Below, one piece after another: positions 1 through 6,929 of a DNA stretch of 9,198 nucleotides. This DNA comes from Tyzzerella sp. Its GTDB lineage: Bacteria; Bacillota; Clostridia; Lachnospirales; Anaerotignaceae. The DNA lies in NCBI GenBank assembly GCA_019415525.1, contig DXZA01000006.1:1-9198 (forward strand). The letters are read 5' to 3'. The position numbers and the translations under genes were made by a program. Each line of letters starts with the position of its first letter. Position 1 is the stretch's first letter. A model generated the notes under the pieces. That model was not told the DNA's origin. It saw only the letters and a program-made list of their open reading frames with translations, and searched no databases.

Positions 1-51
1 AATGTATATAGATACTGAAAAATAAAGTTATAGCAAGTCTTTTAAATAACT

Positions 52-80
52 TTGACAACCATATATCGAAATAATATTAT
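52..80 (+). promoter_or_regulatory. Candidate sigma-A promoter for the restriction-modification operon
   Basis: A perfect -35 hexamer TTGACA (52-57) is followed after exactly 17 bp by TATTAT (75-80), one mismatch from the TATAAT consensus. It lies about 165 bp upstream of the first clear start codon (246), so the mRNA would carry a long leader. In such AT-rich DNA -10-like hexamers are common, but a perfect -35 at optimal spacing is not. Transcription from here would cover the three restriction-modification genes, which have gaps of only 6 and 0 bp. Confidence 0.5.
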
Positions 81-86
81 GCTATA

Positions 87-114
87 TTGACAGCTGAGAA
101 ATTAGAAATAATAC
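87..114 (+). promoter_or_regulatory. Possible second tandem promoter
   Basis: A second perfect TTGACA (87-92) lies 35 bp after the first. It is followed after 16 bp by TAATAC (109-114), a weaker -10 match. Two TTGACA boxes in tandem may mean two start sites for the downstream operon. The poorer -10 keeps confidence low. Confidence 0.3.
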
Positions 115-140
115 TTCAATAGCTTTTATGTTTATATCAA

Positions 141-239
141 ATGGATAAAAGAGAACATGAACAACTATTGAAAGTTTACATGAATTTAGTTTGGCTGTGG
201 ATTAATATATTAAAAAACATAAGTAAAAAGGGGATTTAA
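141..239 (+). CDS. Possible 32-aa leader peptide before the methylase operon
   Basis: An ATG-initiated open frame of 32 codons begins MDKREHEQLLKVYMNLVW and ends at TAA 237-239, 6 bp before the methylase start at 246. It is charged at the N-terminus, has a hydrophobic Trp-containing middle (LVWLWINIL) and ends in lysines. No Shine-Dalgarno sequence precedes 141, and I recognise no family. The AAAAAGGGG tract that would serve the next gene lies within its last codons, so translational coupling is conceivable. It may equally be chance; codon conservation in relatives would decide. Confidence 0.2.
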   Translation: MDKREHEQLLKVYMNLVWLWINILKNISKKGI

Positions 240-245
240 GATTTT

Positions 246-1199
246 ATGTCAAATTTAATCGACCTGAAGTCTCGTTCAGTAAATATAGTAATGAATATCT
301 TGTTGAAGGACAGAACAACGAATAAAAATATTATTTTTGCTACAGATGCATATGACAATATTGATTTTACAACTCAAATAACAAAAAAAATACTTTTTAG
401 TGACTTTATTGATATTCGACCACGAGTATCAAAGACTTTAGAAGAACAAAATCAGAGAACACGAAAAAAAGCGGAGGTTTTCACTCCTTCATGGATATGC
501 AATAAGATGAATAATCATTGTGATACAGAATGGTTTGGATATGAAAATGTATTTAATATAGAACAGGAAAATAATTGGATTCCTACTACTGATAAAATTA
601 AATTTCCTGAAGGAAAGTCATGGAAAGATTATGTGGTTTCTAAACGATTAGAAATTACATGTGGTGAAGCTCCATATTTAGTATCACGATATGATACAGC
701 TACTGGAGAAATAATTCCAATAGAAAAACGTATTGGAGTTTTGGATAGAAAATTACGTGTTATTAATGAAAATGTAGAAACACGTAAAACATGGAATCAG
801 TGGGTATATCGAGCTTTTGAAAGTGTGTATGGATATGAATATCAGGGAGATAATCTTTTGATAGCACGTATCAATCTTCTTGAAACATTTTGCGAATACA
901 CAAAAGCTCGATGGAAAGAAGAACCAAGCGATTTGGAATTAAAGCGTATTGCAAATATTATCAGTTGGAATTTGTGGCAGATGGATGGAATTTATGGTGT
1001 AATTCCATATAAGGGTTCTGTGTTAGAAAATAATGAAGAAAACAGTGGATTGCATCAACTTACTCTGTTTGATTTTATGGATGATGTTAATAAATCAGAA
1101 ACAGAAACCATCAAAGAACTACCAGAAACAATAGATTGTAAAATATATGATTGGTGTGATAACAAAGTTATTACATACAAAAGTATGAGAGAGGGGTAA
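246..1199 (+). CDS. Restriction-modification methylase subunit carrying FTP and AdoMet-loop motifs
   Basis: This 317-aa protein looks like the N-terminal half of a gamma-class N6-adenine DNA methylase, of the kind annotated 'restriction endonuclease subunit M'. Visible motifs are KKAEVFTPSWICNKM (residues about 74-88, motif X, FTP), RLEITCGEAPYLVSRYD (134-150, the motif I or AdoMet-loop position, although CGEAPYL departs from the usual CGSGNFL) and VYGYEYQGDNLLIAR (194-208, motif II-like). It has no NPPY catalytic motif; that is at residue 9 of the next gene, 6 bp downstream. The two proteins therefore probably assemble into one enzyme. The start is ATG 246, with an AAAAAGGGG Shine-Dalgarno at about 225-233, a slightly long spacing. 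The unusual loop appears intact within its surroundings, so it is probably a family trait rather than damage. The methylase assignment is firm; the target base and site cannot be read from sequence. Confidence 0.8.
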   Translation: MSNLIDLKSRSVNIVMNILLKDRTTNKNIIFATDAYDNIDFTTQITKKILFSDFIDIRPRVSKTLEEQNQRTRKKAEVFTPSWICNKMNNHCDTEWFGYENVFNIEQENNWIPTTDKIKFPEGKSWKDYVVSKRLEITCGEAPYLVSRYDTATGEIIPIEKRIGVLDRKLRVINENVETRKTWNQWVYRAFESVYGYEYQGDNLLIARINLLETFCEYTKARWKEEPSDLELKRIANIISWNLWQMDGIYGVIPYKGSVLENNEENSGLHQLTLFDFMDDVNKSETETIKELPETIDCKIYDWCDNKVITYKSMREG

Positions 1200-1205
1200 T
1201 AAATT

Positions 1206-2281
1206 ATGAAATTTGATTTTGTTATTGGAAATCCGCCGTATCAGATACCTCAAGATTCAAATAATAGACAAGAACCAATTTATCCTTATTTTTATGATAT
1301 TGCTAAGGAAATTGCTGATAAATATATTTTAATATCACCAGCAAGGTTTTTATTTAATGCAGGTCTCACTTCAAAAGATTGGAATAAATCAATGCTTACA
1401 GATAAACATTTAAAAGTAAATGAATATTTTGAGAATGCAACAGAAATTTTTGCAAATACAGATATCAAAGGTGGTGTTGCAATTATGTATAGAGATATAT
1501 CCAAAGATTATGGTGAAATTGATGAATTTATTCCTGATATAACTCTTAGAAGAATTGTAAAACATATAAAAAAATCAAATGATAAAAGTATTTCAAGCAT
1601 AATGTCAGGTGGACGTTCAACATTAAAATTTAATGAATTATGCATTTCAACTTATCCGACAATAATTAAAGACAGATTGAAGGCAATACAAGAAAAAAAT
1701 CCAAATGTAAATAAATTAGCACCAAATGAAGAATATGAAATAAAATCATCATCATTTGATGTACTTCCATATGTATTTCATGAAAAACCTACTTCTGGAG
1801 AAGAATGTTATAAATTTTTAGGATTGAAGAAAGGTAAACGTGAGCATTTGTATGTAGAAAAAAATTCCTTTCTGCACGATATCTAGATAATAATATTAAT
1901 TATTATAAAGTATTTATTCCTAAAGCGAGTGGAAGTGGGAAGTTTGGGGAGGTATTAAGTTTGCCAGAACTTGGTATTATAGGTGAAACATCTACACCAA
2001 CTTTTATTTCTATTGGAAAATTCGAAACGAAAGAAGAAGCTGTAAATGTTTTAAAATATATAAAAACAAAATTTGCGAGAGCACTTTTAAGTGTTTTAAA
2101 AATTACTCAAGATATAGTTCCATCAAAATGGAAATATGTTCCACTTCAAGATTTTACTGATAACTCAGATATAGACTGGTCACAATCAATTTCAGATATT
2201 GATAAACAGTTATATAAAAAATATAATCTTTCAGATGATGAAATTGAATTTATTGAAACAAATGTAAAGGAGATGGAGTAA
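1206..2281 (+). pseudogene. Frameshifted Eco57I-like adenine methylase, catalytic NPPY subunit
   Basis: The frame from ATG 1206 encodes MKFDFVIGNPPYQ..., where NPPY (residues 9-12) is motif IV of N6-adenine methylases and binds the flipped adenine. GAGAGAGGGG (1187-1196) is its ribosome binding site. The frame ends at TAG 1884-1886 (226 aa). The -1 frame then continues the protein without a stop: FLSARYLDNN, KVFIPKASGSGKFGEVLS, TPTFISIGKFETKEEAVNVL, KTKFARALLSVLKITQD, VPLQDF, ending at TAA 2279-2281. These are the C-terminal signatures of Eco57I-type methylases. The total length, 1076 nt, is one base short of 359 codons. One extra A in the A7 run at 1858-1864 would read E-K-K-F-L-S and restore a 358-aa protein. 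The second half has no convincing start of its own. TAA 2279-2281 abuts the ATG of the helicase gene. If not repaired by slippage, the gene is inactive; a read or assembly error is also possible. Confidence 0.8.
1858..1864 (+). other. A7 tract at the methylase frameshift
   Basis: Seven consecutive A residues follow G1857. The upstream frame reads GAA AAA AAT TCC; one more A, or a -1 slip, gives GAA AAA AAA TTC and joins the two halves of the methylase. The codon-phased heptamer A AAA AAT (1859-1865) allows tandem tRNA re-pairing, so it could act as a -1 slippery site. No obvious strong stimulatory hairpin was seen just downstream, so a DNA-level deletion is the simpler reading. Confidence 0.6.
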
Positions 2282-5200
2282 ATGCAAAAACCTAATATTA
2301 AAACAGTTAAAAATGTTACACCTATGATTTATGCTTATACTACTCCTGAAATTGCACGACATAATGGTTGGACAAAAATTGGCTATACAGAGCAAGATGT
2401 TGAAACACGTATTAAGCAACAGACACATACAGCTGATGTAAAATGGAATTTGGAATGGAAAGGCAATGCTATTTTTGATGATGGCTCTGGAGATAGATTT
2501 ACTGATAAGGATTTTCATGTATATCTTAGAAAATCAGGTGTTGAACAGGAACCAGGAAAAAATAATGAGTGGTTTCATATTACTGGACAAGAATCAAAAT
2601 TAAAATTTTATGATTTCAGAGCAAATCGTGGAATTTTAAAAGATTTATCAATGATAGTTCCATATCAACTCCGTAAAGAACAGGAAGAAGCAGTTGAAAA
2701 GACAATTACTTTTGCAAATAATAATCCAGGTGGAGAATATTTGTGGAATGCTAAACCAAGATTTGGTAAAACATTGTCTGTATATGATTTTTGTAAAAGA
2801 ATTGGAGCAAAAACTGTTTTAATTGTTACAAATAGACCAGCTATTGCTAATAGCTGGTATCAAGATTATATGAAATTTTTGGGTACAGAATCAGGTTATT
2901 TCTTTGTCAGTGAAGTAAATACATTAAAAAATAAACCATGTGTATTATCCCGAAGTGAGTATGTCGACTTGTTGATTAATCGTTCTAGTGAATCAAATGA
3001 ATACAGGAAATGCATCGAATTTGTAAGCCTTCAGGATATGAAAGGTTCTAAATATTTTAGTACAAATGGTAGTGATAAGTTGCGTGAAGTAGCTGATATG
3101 GAATGGGATGTATTAGTAATAGATGAGGCACATGAGGGTGTTGATACATATAAAACTGATGTAGCTTTTGAACGAATTAATAGAAAATTTACACTTCATT
3201 TATCAGGTACACCTTTTAAGGCTTTGGCTAACAATAAGTTTGCAGATGATGCAATTTATAATTGGACATATGCTGATGAACAGAGGGAAAAACAAGAATG
3301 GGATAATTCTTCTGAAGTCGAAAATCCATATAAATCTTTACCAAAATTAAATTTATATACATATCAGATGTCAGAAATCGTTAGGAATGAATTGCAAAAA
3401 GGTATTGAGATTAATGGCGAAACTGAAGAATATGCTTTTGATTTGAATGAATTTTTTAGTACAAATAATGGAAAATTTAAGTATGATGATTCGGTTGATA
3501 AATTTCTTGATGCTATGACGTTACAGAAAAAATTTCCTTTTTCTACTCCTGAATTGAGAGATGAACTAAAACATACTTTCTGGTTACTTGATAGAGTAGA
3601 TAGTGCAAAGGCATTGGCTACAAAATTGAAAAATCATACGGTTTTTAAAGATTATGAGATTGTTCTTGCTGCTGGTGATGGAAGATTAGATGATGATGAG
3701 GAAACAAAAAAATCATATGATAAAGTTGTAGAAGCAATTAAAAATTTTGATAAGACTATTACTTTATCCGTAGGTCAGTTGACAACTGGTATTACAATTC
3801 CAGAATGGACAGCTGTATTGATGTTAAGCAATGTGAAAAGTCCAGCATTATATATGCAAGCTGCCTTTCGTGCTCAAAACCCTTGTTTATTTAAGAATGG
3901 CTCTAGCTATGCAAGAAAAGAAAATGCATATGTATTTGATTTTGACCCAGCAAGAACATTAACGATATTTGAGGAATTTGCAAATGATTTGTCATCAGAT
4001 ACATCTGCTGGACGTGGTGACTTAGAAACACGAAAGAAACATATCAAAGAATTATTAAATTTTTTCCCAGTAATTGGGGAAGATGAAAATGGAGAATTGA
4101 TTGAATTAGATGAGGAAAAAGTATTAACTATTCCAAGGAAAATTCGTTCAGTTGAGGTAGTTCGTCGAGGATTTATGAGTAATTTCTTGTTCCAAAATAT
4201 TTCTCAGGTTTTTGGAGCACCACAATCTGTACTTGATATAATTTCTAAGTTTGAACCTATAGAAGAACCAAATAATAAATTGAATTTTTCAGAAGAAGTA
4301 AAAAAAGATTTATCTTTGAATGATGAAGGAAACGTTGAAGTTCCGGAAAATATTGTTGTTGGAGTAACAAGAGATGTATTTGGAGATAAGATTTTTGCAC
4401 CTACAAATGATGTTGTTGAAACAGTATCAAAAATTGTTGAAACACCTGAAAATACATCTTCTGTATTAGAAAAATTTAAAAAAACAACTCATAATAATAT
4501 GACAGCAAGTATTTTAGAACAAGCTAAAAATACTTATGGGCAAGAGATGAAACCTTCTGATAAACGTAAGCTGGAATCAAAAATTAATGGTGCTGCTGAC
4601 AAATTAATTGAAACTTCTTTTATGCATTATGAGATTGATAAAAATAAAATTGAACAGCAGAGAGCAGACGCCTTACAATCATGTAATGAAAATGGACTTT
4701 CTTCTGATGAAATAAATAAAGAATTTGATAAAAAGATTGAAATTGCAACAGATAATTTTCAAGAAACTTTGAAATCAGGATTAGAGGAATTAGTGGAAGA
4801 GTCAAAGAAAGATGTTGTAAGAACTGTTGAAACTAATAAGCGTGAACGTGAAAAAGCTGAGATTGAGGCTGGTATCCGTGACCATTTAAGAGGATTTTCA
4901 CGTACAATTCCATCTTTTTTAATGGCTTATGGCGATAATGATGTAACACTTGCAACATTTGATACAATTATTCCTGATAATGTATTTAAAGAAGTTACAA
5001 GTATTACTCTTGAACAGTTCCGTTTTTTGCGTGATGGTGGTTTATATACAGACCCTGATACAGGAGATGAAAAAGAGTTTTATGGTAAACTGTTTGACCC
5101 AGTAGTGTTTGATGATTCTGTAAAAGAATTTTTATCACTAAAAAAGAAACTTGCTGATTATTTTGATGAAAAAAGTGTGGAAGATATTTTTGATTATATT

Positions 5201-5608
5201 CCACCACAAAAAACAAATCAGATTTTTACACCAAAAGTAATGGTTAAAAAAATGGTTGATATGCTCGAAGAAGAAAATCCAGGATGTTTTGATTTACCAG
5301 ATAAAACATTTATTGATTTGTATATGAAATCTGGTTTGTATATTGCTGAGATTGTAAAACGTTTGTATCAAAGTACAGAAATGAAGAAAATTTATCCTAA
5401 CAAAGATGAACGATTAAAGCATATTTTTGAAAAACAAGTATATGGATTAGCTCCTACTGAAATTATATATAAGATAGCAACAAGTTATATTTTGGGCTTT
5501 GATGAAGATGTGAATATAACACATCATAATTTCAAACAATTAGATGCTTTGCCATATGCTAAAGACGGTACATTACAAGAAAAATTAGACGAAATTTATG
5601 ATAATTAA
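2282..5608 (+). CDS. GIY-YIG nuclease / SF2 helicase restriction protein with C-terminal half-methylase domain
   Basis: This 1108-aa putative restriction translocase has four visible parts. Residues 15-110 resemble a T5orf172-type GIY-YIG nuclease: IYAY (16-19), TKIGYT (31-36), R43 and E96 in NNEWF. Residues about 125-560 are a superfamily 2 helicase core: AKPRFGKT Walker A (157-164, with RF instead of the usual G-x-G), DEAH (281-284), SGTP (308-311), LTTGITIPEW (500-509) and MQAAFRAQ (525-532). Residues 720-870 are charged, probably helical or coiled, followed by RGFSRTIPSFLMAYGD. Residues 977-1108 contain IFTPKVMVKKM and IDLYMKSGLYIAEIVKRL, the motif X and motif I positions of a methylase, but no NPPY. 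It starts at ATG 2282, immediately after the methylase stop, with AAAGGAG (2266-2272). It probably cleaves or translocates unmodified foreign DNA. It looks intact, and no PD-(D/E)XK nuclease domain was evident. Confidence 0.85.
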   Translation: MQKPNIKTVKNVTPMIYAYTTPEIARHNGWTKIGYTEQDVETRIKQQTHTADVKWNLEWKGNAIFDDGSGDRFTDKDFHVYLRKSGVEQEPGKNNEWFHITGQESKLKFYDFRANRGILKDLSMIVPYQLRKEQEEAVEKTITFANNNPGGEYLWNAKPRFGKTLSVYDFCKRIGAKTVLIVTNRPAIANSWYQDYMKFLGTESGYFFVSEVNTLKNKPCVLSRSEYVDLLINRSSESNEYRKCIEFVSLQDMKGSKYFSTNGSDKLREVADMEWDVLVIDEAHEGVDTYKTDVAFERINRKFTLHLSGTPFKALANNKFADDAIYNWTYADEQREKQEWDNSSEVENPYKSLPKLNLYTYQMSEIVRNELQKGIEINGETEEYAFDLNEFFSTNNGKFKYDDSVDKFLDAMTLQKKFPFSTPELRDELKHTFWLLDRVDSAKALATKLKNHTVFKDYEIVLAAGDGRLDDDEETKKSYDKVVEAIKNFDKTITLSVGQLTTGITIPEWTAVLMLSNVKSPALYMQAAFRAQNPCLFKNGSSYARKENAYVFDFDPARTLTIFEEFANDLSSDTSAGRGDLETRKKHIKELLNFFPVIGEDENGELIELDEEKVLTIPRKIRSVEVVRRGFMSNFLFQNISQVFGAPQSVLDIISKFEPIEEPNNKLNFSEEVKKDLSLNDEGNVEVPENIVVGVTRDVFGDKIFAPTNDVVETVSKIVETPENTSSVLEKFKKTTHNNMTASILEQAKNTYGQEMKPSDKRKLESKINGAADKLIETSFMHYEIDKNKIEQQRADALQSCNENGLSSDEINKEFDKKIEIATDNFQETLKSGLEELVEESKKDVVRTVETNKREREKAEIEAGIRDHLRGFSRTIPSFLMAYGDNDVTLATFDTIIPDNVFKEVTSITLEQFRFLRDGGLYTDPDTGDEKEFYGKLFDPVVFDDSVKEFLSLKKKLADYFDEKSVEDIFDYIPPQKTNQIFTPKVMVKKMVDMLEEENPGCFDLPDKTFIDLYMKSGLYIAEIVKRLYQSTEMKKIYPNKDERLKHIFEKQVYGLAPTEIIYKIATSYILGFDEDVNITHHNFKQLDALPYAKDGTLQEKLDEIYDN

Positions 5609-5690
5609 ATAAAAAGTTCATTAACAAAATTCAAAAGATATTTTACTAATAAAAGATAAAATCTTTGGGGTGGTAGGTATAGGTAATCTG

Positions 5691-5713
5691 TTTGAATAAA
5701 ATATTTATTCAAA
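5691..5713. repeat. Perfect 10-bp palindrome with 3-nt centre between the two defence modules
   Basis: TTTGAATAAA (5691-5700), ATA (5701-5703) and TTTATTCAAA (5704-5713) form an exact inverted repeat. It has no U-tract and is all weak pairs, so it is a poor terminator. It lies just upstream of the candidate -35 box at 5725, which suits a dimeric DNA-binding regulator site. A smaller perfect inverted repeat, AAAGAT-AAA-ATCTTT (5652-5666), precedes it. Confidence 0.45.
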
Positions 5714-5724
5714 GTTATAAATGT

Positions 5725-5753
5725 TTGGATTTATTTTTAGTAAAAGATATTAG
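5725..5753 (+). promoter_or_regulatory. Candidate promoter for the SIR2-HerA operon
   Basis: TTGGAT (5725-5730), a 17-bp spacer and TATTAG (5748-5753) give a plausible sigma-A promoter 80 bp before the SIR2 start. The hexamers are imperfect, and this spacer is AT-rich enough to yield matches by chance. The 10-bp palindrome at 5691-5713 ends 11 bp upstream of the -35. No convincing terminator follows the preceding gene, so readthrough from module 1 is also possible. Confidence 0.3.
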
Positions 5754-5832
5754 AGAATTTTAAATAACTAAGGAAATTGCAAACTAAAGAATAAAAAATT
5801 TTTAAAGACAGAATTCAAGGGGAGAAAGTATA

Positions 5833-6915
5833 ATGTTGGGACAGATAAAGGAAATAAGCGAATTTGAATTTGAGCAATTTTTTTCAGATATAAAGGAACG
5901 ATATTTATCAAGTACCAATTTTCCTAAATTAATAATTGGAACGGGATTATCTATTGCTATGGGCGTCCCAGGAATGTCGGATTTGGCAAAAAGATTAGAG
6001 CAAGATATTCAAAATAGTCAAGATGAAGAAATGAAGGTAAAATGGAAATCTTACAGTGACAAAATCAAAAAAGATGGATTAGAAGCTGGTTTATCAGATA
6101 TTTCTCCATCGGATATAAGTCTTGTTGAAAAAATTAAAGAAATAACTGGTGAATTTATACTTGATGAGGAATATAAAAAGCATTTGTCTATATTAGAAAA
6201 ATCATCTGGTTTAGAAAAATTGTTAATATATTTATCAAATACTGTAAGTGTTAATAATTCGATAATAGATATTATGACACCAAATTATGATCGAATTATT
6301 GAAATAATTTGTGATAAACTAAAATTGCCAATAACATTGGGTTTTTAGGGAAATATTTTTCAAGTTTTCGACGAAAAAATACTTAAAAATCCCCAGGATT
6401 TTTTCAATAAAAAAATTTGTTTAGTAAGATTATTTAAGCCTCATGGCTCAGTAAATTGGATACATAAAGGGGAAAAGGAATATCAAATTAATGATTACAA
6501 TCTTTTGAAACAAATGAAAAAAGATATTGATATTATTGCTCCTGGAAGTTCTAAGTATAAGTATGGGATGATTAATAGTGTATTTAGAGTTCATAGAGAA
6601 ATCTTTAACGATTTAATATCAGATTCTAGAAAAAACTATTCTATATTTATTTATGGATATGGATTTAATGATGACCATTTTAATGCTGTATTTCAAGATA
6701 CAACAAAAGATGTTTTGGTTTTAACAAAGATGATTAAAAGTTGCTTTTTAGAAAGAGCATTGAAAAATAATAATTGGACAATATTTTATAAAGATGAAGA
6801 AAATAAACAGCAATCTTCCGACTCATTAAGCTATATGGTTTACAAAGGGAAAAAATATGCTTTGCAGGAAGATATTTGGGATATAAATGTTTTTTCAGAA
6901 TTATTTTTAGGATAG
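5833..6915 (+). pseudogene. SIR2-family putative NADase of a SIR2-HerA defence pair, interrupted by an in-frame TAG
   Basis: The reading frame from ATG 5833 (Shine-Dalgarno AAGGGGAG, 5817-5824) to TAG 6913-6915 is a single SIR2-like protein of about 360 codons broken once, by TAG at 6346-6348 (codon 172). Before the stop are the NAD-binding loop IIGTGLSIAMGVPG (34-47) and TPNYDRIIE (149-157) with the conserved Asn151. After it, in the same frame and with no further stop, come GNIFQVFDEK, LFKPHGSVNW with the catalytic His204, and IYGYGFNDDHFN (about 274-285). These are standard motifs of antiphage SIR2 domains, which hydrolyse NAD+ when activated. The 171-aa product lacks the His. No ATG with a good ribosome binding site could restart the second half in time, so without suppression or readthrough the effector is dead. 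HerA follows 14 bp later. Confidence 0.85.
6346..6348 (+). other. Premature amber codon in the SIR2 gene
   Basis: TAG follows ...PITLGF and precedes GNIFQVFDEK, with T before and G after it. The frame is otherwise open for 52 codons before the first alternative start (TTG 6505) and for 188 codons to the natural end. One substitution from a sense codon such as TCG, TTG, CAG, AAG or TAT/TAC would explain it. The SIR2 gene's natural stop is also TAG, which argues against genome-wide recoding of this codon. Confidence 0.85.
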
Positions 6916-6920
6916 GAGGA
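6914..6920 (+). promoter_or_regulatory. Ribosome binding site that sets the HerA start
   Basis: AGGAGGA overlaps the SIR2 stop codon and lies 9 nt before ATG 6930. It selects MEIDIQQYLN as the HerA N-terminus rather than the in-frame ATG at 6876, which lies inside the SIR2 gene and has no Shine-Dalgarno. The overlap with the SIR2 stop suggests translational coupling. Confidence 0.75.
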
Positions 6921-6929
6921 TTTTCTACT

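Noticed and set aside
1292..1504. Minus-strand ORF inside the methylase gene (and similar ones at 2231-2518, 4620-4805, 5004-5216, 6977-7192 and 7326-7541)
   Set aside because: All are antisense shadows of well-supported + strand genes, with biased compositions and no ribosome binding sites.
1961..2281. Separate 106-aa gene starting at TTG 1961
   Set aside because: The same frame is open and homologous well upstream (KVFIPKASGSGKFGEVLS), so it is the continuation of the frameshifted methylase, not an independent gene.
6346..6348. Genome-wide recoding of TAG as an amino acid
   Set aside because: The SIR2 gene's natural end (6913) is also TAG and is properly placed before the HerA ribosome binding site, so TAG appears to work as a stop.
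6505..6915. Separate 136-aa gene starting at TTG 6505
   Set aside because: The frame is open back to the TAG at 6346 and contains the SIR2 HGS motif upstream of this TTG; it is the 3' half of the interrupted SIR2 gene.
6876..6929. Upstream ATG extending HerA by 18 residues
   Set aside because: It lies inside the SIR2 gene with no Shine-Dalgarno, while ATG 6930 has AGGAGGA at 9 nt. The extra residues (MGYKCFFRII...) are an out-of-frame reading of SIR2's end.
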